Made by a program: the position numbers and the translations under genes
NCBI GenBank assembly: GCA_963678675.1
Contig: OY783194.1
Coordinates: 18,438,778 to 18,502,777 of the forward strand
Source: Xiphydria camelus
Taxonomy: Eukaryota > Arthropoda > Insecta > Hymenoptera > Xiphydriidae
Direction of reading: 5' to 3'
DNA: 64,000 nucleotides
Shown here: positions 36,844-46,505 of the stretch, one piece after another
Position numbering within the stretch: position 1 is the stretch's first letter
How the letters are laid out: the number at the start of each line of letters is the position of its first letter
Notes under the pieces: model-generated
Told to the model about the DNA's origin: nothing
Seen by the model: the letters and a program-made list of their open reading frames with translations, nothing else
Databases searched by the model: none

Positions 36844-37120
36844 TTAATCAAAGTAATTTCCATCGTTAGCAATAACATTTTGCCATTTTTGAGGCAGTAA
36901 ATGAATTCCGATATAAAAAAAATTCTCTTTTTTTTGGTGATATTCACTCATCAGGCCACTTTGTGATGTCTTCATAAGAAGTAAAATGCTGCTCCGAAAG
37001 GCTATTCTGCATCGATCGAAATAAATGATAGTCCGACGGGGCAAGGTCTGGTGAATACAGCGGAAGTATTAACACTTCCCATCTCTAAGTTGTTCTAACA
37101 CATTCTTGACTGATTTCGCT
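36844..37120 (-). pseudogene. mariner transposase, C-terminal part
   Basis: After the insertion the minus strand reads AKSVKNVLEQLR, then SPDLAPSDYHLF (third catalytic Asp of the DD34D set), a segment with SEQHF and KKREFF, and ends YFD at 36844. The frame is broken by small indels; the C-terminal 66 codons are open (37044-36844). It belongs to the 40022-40410 part on the other side of the foldback. Confidence 0.85.
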
Positions 37121-37123
37121 TAG

Positions 37124-40018
37124 TAGTCCAGGCAATGGGTCATTTCTATTCGGAAAAGGTCTGAAAGAAATGAAATTTGGTGGGATGGTAGATATAGGTC
37201 CCCTGATAGTACACCTGAGTTTGCGACCTCGGGGGGTTGCCGCTCGAGGGGTGGGGGGATGAAAACTCTGCGTCGCGACGCTTTTCGGAGAATAGCGCCG
37301 TTATGGTAAGTGCTATCGAAAAAAAGTTCAAATGAAATATGTAGAGAACAAAATTATACGTAATTTTTGTCTGTGCATTTTTCGTCTGCGACCAATAGTT
37401 TCTGCTCCACGGCGCGCCAAAGTTAGGGATTGATTTGCAATTTTCAACAAAATCAGAATTTCATCGCGGATTAAGGCGAAGGTCGCTACCAAACAATTTT
37501 GTAACATTTTTTTTCTGAAAGAGTAATGTTTTCTGAGTCTGTAGATGCTGGATTTCATACATTTGGTCGTATATAAAAAAACATGTGATTTTTTGAAGCG
37601 CGCCCCTTAATACTCCGATATGAGCATTTTTTAGTTATCATTGTCTACGGTAAATATTTCCTTACGATTGTTGATCTAGGCGTCAAATTTATGCTTTTTG
37701 TGCATCATACATTATACAAGAAAATATAATTTTCAACTTGTTTCCAGACCACCCTTGAGGTAGAGTTGATCGGTGCGTTTTTTTAATGTGGTATCCCCAA
37801 GAAGCCTAATCCACGGTCGATATCGGGGTTTATTTCACTTTGAGTCGCTTGCGACGTTTTAAAGCTGACTCGCCTTCGTTGTCATCATTCTCAGACATCA
37901 ATTCTGAGCCATAATCGGTAAACTCGGCGTTGTCTGTTTGGTCCTCATCGTCCTGTATCTGAACGGGCACGTTTTCGTCATCTTTTGCATTGTCGTCGTC
38001 GTCGTCGTCTAATGCAATCTGGTCGGGAATGTTTTCGCAGGACGTCCCAGTACAGTATAAACACAGAACCGAACATTTTAATCCTGCTTTACGGCAACCA
38101 CAAGCAGATCCACAACTTTTCTGGCATCTGCACGAGATGCTCTTAAGTAAAACCTCTGGAGCTGGTTCCTTTGCGATCCGTATTGCGTCGTCTTGTGGTT
38201 GTTCTTCGCCATCCATGATCTTCTTGAGGTTTCTCAACTCCCCGCCAGCTCTGTACTTGACAATAAGTACGCAATGAATGATGATGGCACGCATCGGATG
38301 TTGGTGGCAGCGCCGCGAGATTGGATGAATTTTTGGAGACGGCTCGTACAAAATTCGTATACCGCAGAGTCCAACTCACGATGTTCGCTTCCTGCACCAT
38401 ACTGCCTCAACATAAACAGTTCGCCAGCAGCAACGATTTCCGTTAATTCTGCATTGGAGTCGTCAAATACCTGAATCGCGTCTGTTAATATTGGATTTTT
38501 TTTCTAAAGTTTTGATGAATCGAATCTTGCCTTGATTGAATAATGTCGATGTAGTATCACACCCACTGAAAGCATGCAGAAATAAAATATTTTTTGCAAC
38601 AGCATCGCTATATTGCAAATTCTGAGGCGAATAGAATATATCCTCCTTGTTTCCTCTACCCGGCTCGCGCAAATAAACATTCGGGATCTCTCTCGCTTTA
38701 GCAGTCAACAATACAAGCAAATCTACGTCTTCTTCAATAACAAATACTGAGAAAAAAGAGAGAGCAGGTTCGATGGCAGCTTGCACAATTAATGAATCCG
38801 CGTCTTCGACCGCCTGCTTAACCGTGTAATTATGTGCTTCCAACTTTGTGTGTAGCAATGCGATGAGGCGCCTTTTGTTGAATCTGGCTACTGTACCTGG
38901 CTACGTGTACTCCGGTCGAAGGATACCGTTAAAACGGACTATTCGCGAATAAATAGCTACGGTTCACGGAACATATCGCCCGCCTTGCCATCGGGATTGA
39001 CCCTTGATCGCGGTAATATTAATTGCTAAGAAACGACGTAAATACTTCTGAATTCCGACCATCGTTTGTCGGAACACTACAGGAATAATAAAAAGTAAAT
39101 ATATACACTCTCTCTCTATACGCAACAAAATTATCGCAACAACTTATTTTACTCTAAAAATTGTCAAACTTCGGAAGCCCGTAGCACAGCGAAAAATCAT
39201 CGTATCCCTATCTTTTTTTTTTTTAATTAAAGCTTAAAATCTCAGCTTTACTATCCCAAAGTTTATTTTTCGATTTAAAGCACCGAGAGATTAAGAGACC
39301 CTGAAAATCAAGGTCATCTTTTGAAACTTAAATTTTGCAAAGTTTGCGCATTGACACGGAGTTACAAACATTTTTTTTCAAATTTTGATCACAGAAAATG
39401 AAAGTTCAACTCTTAAATAATATATAATAAATAATAATAAATAGTAAGTTGAGGCCGATCAGGGGGCACATATACCTCAATCATGATATTTAATGATACT
39501 TAAAAAATGCCCATATCGGAGTATATAGGGGCGCGCTTCAAAAAATCATGTTTTATTATATACGACCAAATGTATCAAATCGGGCATCTACAGACTCAGA
39601 AAACATTACTCTTTCAGAAAAAAAATGTTACAGAATTATTTGATAGCGATCTTCGCCTTAATCCGCGATGAAATTCTGATTTTGTTGAAAATTGCAAATC
39701 AACCCCTAACTTTGGCGCGCCGTGGAGCGGAAACTATTGGTTGCAGACGAAAAATGTAGAGACAAAAATTATGCACAATTTTGTTCTCTACATATTTCAT
39801 TTGAACTTTTTTTCGATAGCACTTACCATAATGGCGCTATTCCCCGAAAAGCGTCGCGACGCAGTTTTCATCCCCCCACCCCTCGAGCGGCAACCCCCCG
39901 AGGTCGTAAACTCAGGTGTACTCTATCAGGGGACCTATGTCTACCATCCCACCAAATTTCATTTCTTTCCGACATTTTGCGAAGAGAACCCGTTTTTTTC
40001 TACCCATTGCCTGGACTA
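37124..40018 (-). mobile_element. Long-inverted-repeat element with GCDTTS/CXC gene (copy 2)
   Basis: Arms of ~500 bp (37124-~37640 and ~39505-40018) are inverted copies with ~10% differences; both contain 'ggcgcgcc', 'gcgtcgcgacgc' and 'cctcgagcgg' or its complement. Tips are TAGTCCAGGCAATGGG on both sides, flanked by TAG (37121-37123, 40019-40021). It is inserted in a mariner. The interior carries the C-terminal part of the GCDTTS/CXC-family gene on the minus strand. Confidence 0.88.
37830..38885 (-). pseudogene. GCDTTS/CXC-family gene, C-terminal part
   Basis: The minus strand starts ~38885 with NKRRLIALLHTKLEAHNYTV, then DADSLIVQAAIE and IEEDVDLLVLLT, spaced acidic motifs that recall PIN/FEN-like nucleases (inference), then NILFLHAFSGCDTTS and QGKIRFIKTLEK. 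A frameshift at ~38490 leads to VFDDSNAELTEIVAAGE and RQYGAG; a second at ~38240 leads to a C-x-C-x3-C-x3-C-x-C-x6-C-x3-C-x2-C-x4-C array (CXC/tesmin-like), an Asp/Glu-rich tail and a basic end at 37830. Two frameshifts show the copy is dead. The N-terminal half is absent here but present at 27769-31853. Confidence 0.8.
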
Positions 40019-40021
40019 TAG

Positions 40022-40410
40022 TGCGGTCCAGCATTGTCGAACATGTGGCACCCAGTAATCTCGCTTGTTAATGAATCCTAGTGCTTTTAAACGCTTACTT
40101 ACACTCTATTTATCAACCTTTAATGCTATTGACAATTCCTTTAGTGTTTTATGTGGATCTTCGTTCAATAATGTTTCCAACTCCGCCTCTTCAAATTTTT
40201 TTGGTGCGCCAAAGTGTTCTTTGTCTTTCACGTCGTAATCGCCGTCTTTAAATCGTTGGAACCATTCTCTACAACTTCTTTCAGATAGAGCATTATCACC
40301 ATAGGCTTCCACGAGTAAACGATGACTTTCAGCTGATTTTTATTTAAAATAAAATATTGGAGTAAGACCTCCCGCATGTGCTGTTTTGTAGGTACGAAAT
40401 GCGACATTTT
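40022..40410 (-). pseudogene. mariner transposase, N-terminal part
   Basis: The minus strand begins near 40408 with MSHFVPTKQHMREVLLQYF. After a one-base shift it continues with the HTH region (YGDNALSERSCREWFQRFKD, DVKDKEHFG) and ELETLLNEDPHKTLKELS, stopping at 40106. Downstream, just before the insertion site, FDNAGPH (second catalytic Asp) is readable, followed by a stop codon. The region between, with the first Asp (GDEKW in the family), is deleted. Confidence 0.85.
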
Positions 40411-40579
40411 CAATGTAATAAAAAAAGTTGCTATTAACACTGCAATGAAATGATGTATACCAAATCTGAAAGCTTGCTTTTAGTACATGTAGATGTATGG
40501 TTGTACATTTAAAATTGAATCCTCGTAGTCCTAGAACGACACCTATCAGTAAGAGGCGGAAACTTATTCAAGTACCTAA

Positions 40580-40825
40580 TGCGAGCGCGCGCGTGTGTGT
40601 GTGTGTGTGTTAACTGATCATTCTCTTCATCAAAATTACCATGAACTATGCAAAAGAGGTTGTAAGTCATACTACGTAAGGTTACAATTAAAACTGAAAC
40701 AAGAAAACATTCACTACGTTCATTCTGATCTCTTAGTTTAAGAACTATTAGCTAAATTATCACTTGCAATGTCTTATTCATATTGCTTTATTACCCTCTA
40801 CCGAAAAAAAATTGTACAGATTATA
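40580..40825. other. Spacer with short (GC/GT)n repeat
   Basis: 'gcgcgcgcgtgtgtgtgtgtgt' at ~40584-40610; otherwise no feature. Confidence 0.6.
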
Positions 40826-41064
40826 CAGTGAGGATTCAGGAATTTGGGCATCCTCTATTTTCGTACCTTCTCTCTGTCAACATTCAAACGAGGGGCACAA
40901 TAATTGGGACGGCCCACTGTAGTATGTACACTTCTATTCCGAAAATGTCTGCATACACTGGAAATATACGTGCAGTATCCCCACCATTTATGAGTCACGC
41001 CTACAAGTGCAGGCTTAGAAATTTGGGCAGTCCCGAAGGTACCCAAATTCTTGGATCCCCACTG
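40826..41064. mobile_element. Tc1-type MITE just upstream of a Csp exon
   Basis: Inverted tips CAGTGAGGATTCAGGAATTT and CAGTGGGGATCCAAGAATTT, flanked by TA (40824-40825, 41065-41066). CAGTG tips with TA targets are typical of Tc1-like elements. 239 bp, non-coding; the open frames on both strands are not genes. It ends 104 bases before the Csp exon at 41169. Confidence 0.85.
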
Positions 41065-41168
41065 TAATCTCGCGGATGCACGCGAATGATTTCATTGCCA
41101 AGCATGCGCTACCTTATTTAAAATGCGAATAGTTTAGCGGTTTTGTTTATGTTGTTGTTATATTATAG

Positions 41169-41225
41169 CGGAACCAGAACCAAGAGGGCGACGTTGTGAC
41201 GAACCAGCCTCGAGGTTCCCGTAAG
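41169..41225 (+). CDS. Csp: Cysteine string protein, short C-terminal exon
   Basis: A 57-base open segment with acceptor (gttatattatag) and strong donor (AAG/gtaagt), phase 0 on both sides, so it joins in frame to the exon ending at 7238. It encodes RNQNQEGDVVTNQPRGSRK. Insect CSPs have a similar stretch ending in a 'VTxQPR' motif in the variable C-terminal tail, so the match is by family knowledge. Alternative splicing is known in this part of fly Csp; this exon could be optional. The terminal exon with the stop codon was not found downstream to 64000. Confidence 0.75.
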
Positions 41226-41790
41226 GTAAGTGTCCCAGCATTAATCCTTCTCGTCTTTTTTATTAGATACTTATGTTACATTTTTCTCAGTTTTTACTAT
41301 TTGTAGTATCTCCTAATAACTTCAGTGCCATATCTTCACGCCAAATCACCTAGTATGCATCATAAATATAACTCCCCCTTTTCATTCTGTAAATAAATAC
41401 ATTTAAAGTCTGTAAAGTTTATTGTAAAGTTTTCGTAACGTAAGAGTATCGCTAATGAGAAGGCATATAATTACCGAGTCATTAATGGATCCTATACGTC
41501 ATAGAAATAGTTTTTAAGCTTTTCATTCGGCCCAGAACTAAAACCCTTTTTACTATAACTTAATACCTTTGTGAATATGCGCAAAAATGATTGAATCGAA
41601 GGTCTCAATCTTCATTTTCACCATGTTTCGACGAATATATAATGGTAAAAATAATGTATAAGGAGGTAGGAAAAAAGTTCGTTTCATTCTTCACTTTTTT
41701 CTGGACAGATCCAGTCTTCATACTTGCGTAATTCCATTTTCAGCACGCTGCACGTGATGAGTATGCCTTTTTTTAAGGGAAGGGGTAATC
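41226..41790. other. Csp intron, no other gene seen
   Basis: No recognisable feature; the terminal Csp exon was looked for and not found. Confidence 0.5.
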
Positions 41791-42760
41791 CACGCTCAGC
41801 AATATTTCCAAAATATTACAAACATCCCATTTCAAATATTTAGTTAAAATATTATGATAATATGTTCTAAAGATACGCATATAAAATGGAATATTTCGAA
41901 TAATATATTCTGTAAATATTTTTCGAAACACTACATTTGAATTATTCTAGCAATATACTGAAGTTATCTTGTTCAAATTGTTTTAGAATGTCTCAAGTGA
42001 AATATGTTTGTGAAATTTCATTCGAGAGATTCTAGCAATATTCTTCAGGTGTCTGATTCGAAATATATCAGAAAGTTAAATGAAATATTTTGAAGATTTC
42101 ATTTTAAGCACTACATTGAAAATATTCTGACAATGTACTGAAGATGCTATGATCGAAATATTTCTGAATGTGTTAAATACAATATTCTGAAGGTATTACA
42201 TCTGAAATATTATATTCTAAATATTATATTTTGGCAATATTCGTATCGTACTCATCATTCTTATGTTTAGCATGGTAGATGTTTCATTTATAATATTTCA
42301 AATTGTCTTAAATCAAATATTTTTGAGATATTTCATATTTTAAACGCTGTATTGAAAATATTTTGATAGTATTCTGGTGATGCTTCGATTATAATATATC
42401 TGTATCTTACGATATCTCATTTGAAGTATTATACTTGTATTGTTCTAGCAAAACCTGCGACTTCGTTCGCGTGAAACGTTTCAAAAAACACTAATAGTTC
42501 TTCCCATAAATGATACTCTTCTTGGAACATTTTTTATACAACATCTCCAGAATATTTGACGCATACATTTTAACTACAGAGTATTACAAAGATATTTCAG
42601 ACTGTTTCTCTCCACAATATTTTAACCTTGTGCAACAAACATTTCAACCTTATTTATATGAGATATTGTAAAAGCATTCTGGAAATGACCTTAAGATCGT
42701 CCCCAGAATATCTCACATTTCAAATGTAATATTCTGGAGATATTGTTGAGACATTTCGTG
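41791..42760. repeat. Degenerate AT-rich minisatellite of AATATT words
   Basis: About 1 kb of irregularly spaced variants of 'gaaatattctgaagatgtt' and 'ttctagcaatatt...', roughly every 40-60 bp, with heavy divergence. It looks like an old tandem array. Confidence 0.6.
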
Positions 42761-43175
42761 CTGTATGGGAATTTGAACTGTTGGATTTTGCATTTCTTAT
42801 ATAGGTACTAGTTTTATCGCATGAATACACTTCTGAACAGATTTTCAGCGCGAGGACCTTCTGCTCTTCTGGTGAAAAATCTAGGAGTTTGGATCCTCTA
42901 TATCACTTCTCTTACCGTTAATTAAATTTTTACCACTCTCGCTCAGGCTACAAGAATATTTGACAGTTTTGGTGATCAGTTTAGTAATTCACATATTAAT
43001 AAGTTTCTTTGCACAGTCGCTTACTCATCCTAAATACCACATTCATCTACATATGAAGAATGCATGTGTCGCTTGCTTTGGTATCACATTCAGCTGACAA
43101 CCGAAAGGTAAATGCAGAGTTACGTGTTTTCGGAATAATCGCTTTCTTGTTGAGAAGTTGGTTCGTGACATTTAA

Positions 43176-43791
43176 CACGTTGGCTGCCATGAGAAGCAAG
43201 TGTGCTTCACAGACCTTGGATATACCTGGGCCGTGAAAAGCATTGTTGCTTCTCAAGGTTTGATGAAATATCGACGTGCGTGGTACAGCGATGCTTCTTG
43301 GTTACGGTATAAGCTTATGGGGTATGTTTTTTGGTGGCCTGGAGAACTATTTTATGTATGTAGCCAATGTATTTGTCGTACCTATGTCGAGTAAACCAAC
43401 ACTGATTCTGGATGAAAATTTATTTGTTTTAGACTGTTATAAAATAACTAAAAAATAAGAAAACGTTATTGTCTGAACGTTGTTATTTTAACGTTGTTGA
43501 AAACGTAGTCTTGAAGAAGCGAAAACAAACAAGTCCTGGACGCGATTATGCTTTGTTTACGTGAAAAGCAAGTGTGCACCACACGGCCCTCTAAAGTAGA
43601 AATTCTTATTTGGGCCATATGGTGCAAACGTGCTTCTCAAAAGTAATAATGCTAAAAAATACCAAAAACCGAAAAATGAGGATAAGATTGGGATAACATC
43701 GATTTTAAATGTTAAAGCAGACATTTTAAACTTATTTTTGAATTTGGCCCAAGAAACTTTTCTTTTTTATATTATGGTGGCAGTCAACATG
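43176..43791. mobile_element. piggyBac-type MITE, CAYGTTGRCTGCCA ends
   Basis: Tips CACGTTGGCTGCCATG (left) and CATGTTGACTGCCACC (right, inverted) are flanked by TTAA at 43172-43175 and 43792-43795. Subterminal words 'agaagcaagtgtgc', 'aaaagcaagtgtgcaccaca' and 'gtgcttctcaa' recur inside. Non-coding, 616 bp. Confidence 0.85.
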
Positions 43792-43795
43792 TTAA

Positions 43796-44274
43796 TTCAA
43801 ATTTATTTGCGATTGCCATGCTTTGCACAAAAACGGGAATTCACTATACAATAATGTTGCAGTGCCAAATGACAGAAGACTAGATACTTGAAAGTTTTAA
43901 AAATATCGGTTTTTGTTTACATTTTCTGTTATCTTATATGTTTCAAAGTTCTTTATCATCAGTTTTATCGGCCTTGCAAGCATAAGATTGTGTATAAAAA
44001 CCACCACACTTAATTGTTAGCTATTTTTAATCCAAACTACCTCTGAGCAACTATTTTTACTATGAGTAATCTTAATTGATTTTAAAGAAACTAATACCAT
44101 CGATGTGACCCCTTTACTCGATAAAAATAAAGTTACTAACTCATAAGTATAATATGTAAGTCGTATGGTCTTGATGCTATTAATAGAATATAAATACTAT
44201 TGACTAAAAATTACTTAAGGTATTTGGAAATGTTGAGAAAACTGTTAAACGTGCGTATGACAATTTATTCAAAC
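43796..44274. other. AT-rich intronic sequence, no feature seen
   Basis: Nothing recognisable. Confidence 0.4.
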
Positions 44275-44277
44275 TAA

Positions 44278-45850
44278 CAAGGGAAGTTAGGGAACCCGAA
44301 AATTCAGAACATTCCGCCATTCCGTGTGCAAGTAGAGTAGTTCAAGCGTAATACAAAAATACATTTCATTGGTGCGGAATTCCAGTTTTAAGGGGTGAAA
44401 TCATCCCTTGAAAAAAATGCAGATTTTTCTTCTTCACGGAATAACTCCCGAACGGTGAAAGATAGGGGAAAAAAGTTGAAATAAAAGTTTTATGGTTTTT
44501 TCCGATCAATAAAATTGGGGCAAAAAAATTCTGGAAAAAATTTTTTTTAAGTTACCCCCACCACCGACCCATAAAATTGGATTTTTGGATTTCTTAAGTC
44601 TATGTAAAAATACCTCTTAATAACCTCTTTCCATACATCCGCAGTCTATTATGTATCCTTTTTTTTTTTAATTTAGAAAATCTCGAACTTTAAGGCCCTT
44701 TTAACTTAAACAGTGAAACGGTCTTATGAAACGATATCTACATTTTTATTTACATACATTTCATACAGTTTTTAATTATTTTAGTAAAACACGTACTTAC
44801 AATTACATGAAGAATGAAACTTATTGAAATGAATCAATGACATGTATTTTTCAAACTACACAAATCAGATATCGTATGAACCTCAATGATAACGTTGAAT
44901 GACGCAGGATCTATGTTGACATTGACGCCGATAACGTTTTGCATAATAGGAATGTGTTTGACTCGTGACTATAAGGCCCGCTGTACACATCCGCCTTTAA
45001 AAGGCTGCGGCGCCGGAATTGCGGTCGGCGATACCATAGATAGAATGTGTGTAGCGCTGCACACATATCTTCGGTGACGTGCCACAATCTATCCATGGTA
45101 TCGCCGACCGCAATTCCGGCGCCGCAGCGTTTAAAAGTCGGATGTGTACAGCGGGCCTTATAGTCACGAGTCAAACACATTCCTATTATGCAAAACGTTA
45201 TCGGCGTCAATGTCAACATAGATCCTGCGTCATTCAACGTTATCATTGAGGTTCATACGATATCTTATTTGTGTAGTTTGAAAAATACATGTCATTGATT
45301 CATTTCAATAAGTTTCATTCTTCATGTAATTGTAAGTACGTGTTTTACTAAAATAATTAAAAACTATATGAAATGTATGTAAATAAAAATGTAGATATCG
45401 TTTCATAAGACCGTTTCACTGTTTAAGTCAAAAGGGCCTTAAAGTTCGAGATTTTCTAAATTAAAAAAAAGGATACATAATAGACTGCGGATGTATGGAA
45501 AGAGGTTATTAAGAGGTATTTTTATATAGACTTAAGAAATCCAAAAATCCATTTTTATGGGTCGGTGGTGGGGGTAGCTTAAAAAAATTTTTTTCCAGAA
45601 TTTTTCTGCCCTAGTTTTATAGATTGGAAAAAACCATAAAACTTTTATTTCAACTTTTTTCCCTTATTTTTCACCGTTCGGGAGTTATTCCGTGAAGAAG
45701 AAAAATCTGCATTTTTTCAAGGGATGATTTCACCCCTTAAAACTGGAATTCCGCACCAATGAAATGTATTTTTGTATTACGCTTGAACTACTCTACTTGC
45801 ACACGGAATGGCGGAATTTTTTGAATTTTCGGGTTCCCTAACTTCCCTTG
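44278..45850. mobile_element. 1.57-kb near-perfect palindromic element
   Basis: Tips CAAGGGAAGTTAGGGAACCC are exact inverted repeats, flanked by TAA (44275-44277, 45851-45853), a 3-bp target duplication. The arms (~700 bp) match with few differences. A GC-rich hairpin (44975-45157) is at the centre. Mirrored open frames (44886-45077 plus and 45246-44911 minus, both starting MITLNDAGSM) are the two arms of the same sequence and are not evidence of genes. Confidence 0.9.
44975..45157. mobile_element. GGCC-type hairpin at the centre of the palindrome
   Basis: Ends GGCCCGCTGTACACATCCG and complement; about 183 bp with a short loop around 45045-45075. The flanks are 'actataa' and 'ttatagt', that is mirrored, not directly repeated. 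Confidence 0.75.
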
Positions 45851-45853
45851 TAA

Positions 45854-46356
45854 GTCAGTTTTTGTAAGTTTTGACTACAATCAATGCTGTCTTATTGAGC
45901 AAGTGATATATACATACATATACTGTGACTGGGAACTCGCCCTCGGTCATAAAGAGTCGCATTCACCTCTTCTGCACGGGCGAGCGGAGATCGAGAGGTT
46001 ATCTGTTTGGCGGTCGAACCGAGCCGCGACCCGGGTACACCCATCCAGGGTGACCCAGCGAGGCTCGGAAAGACCAAGTGACGATAAACAGACGCCTCTT
46101 CGATTTTCGACTGTATGCGAGACGCAGCAGCCGAGCGTCATTTTGAGGTAGTCGGGTTCCGAGTAGGCCTTTGAGCAGAACGTTAGTAATTCTCGCGTTC
46201 TCGTCCTGTTGAAGTGCCCCGTGGCACCATAACGCAATGAGCGTCGTTTTTGATCGCGGTGTAGCCCGTGTAGTTCGTCCCAGTGATCGACCGGCGAATA
46301 AAGAGTGGTTCTTCCCAGTGTCTACTCCCTTCGAACCGCCCCTCTACCGCGTTTAA
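45854..46356. other. GC-rich block, possible solo LTR (unproven)
   Basis: From ~45925 to 46350 the base composition is much more GC-rich than around it. It begins 'tgtgactgggaactcgccct' and contains 'gaataaagagtggttcttcc', a layout reminiscent of a retrotransposon LTR (U3, then AATAAA). No matching second LTR, primer-binding site or target duplication was found. The open frames on both strands look like by-products of composition. Confidence 0.25.
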
Positions 46357-46505
46357 GGCTCTAACAAACAGAAAGCGGACTATCCGCCTGGACTGGGGCG
46401 CCTGACTCCTGCGAACTTTGTACTGAGTAATGTTGCGTCATCCTAGTCAAACAGAAGGCGGCCTGCCGCGGTGGACCAGTAGAGTTCGCGGCGGACAGAG
46501 GCTAA

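Larger units (their letters stand above)
36767..40579 (-). mobile_element. mariner element, deleted and split by a foldback element
   Basis: Inverted tips TTAGGTACTTGAATAAGTTT (left) and TTAGGTACTTGAATAAGTTT (right, inverted); TA precedes the left tip. Excluding the 2.9-kb insertion at 37124-40018 it is ~0.9 kb, against ~1.3 kb for a full mariner. It encodes N- and C-terminal parts of a mariner transposase on the minus strand, but the segment with the first catalytic Asp is missing. Confidence 0.88.

Noticed and set aside
44886..45246. Open frames on both strands starting with the same residues
   Set aside because: They are the two arms of one near-perfect palindrome, so the identical proteins are a mirror effect, not a duplicated gene.
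45925..46350. Solo LTR of a retrotransposon
   Set aside because: The TG start and AATAAA-like signal are suggestive, but no target duplication, second LTR or primer-binding site was found; listed only as a low-confidence feature.
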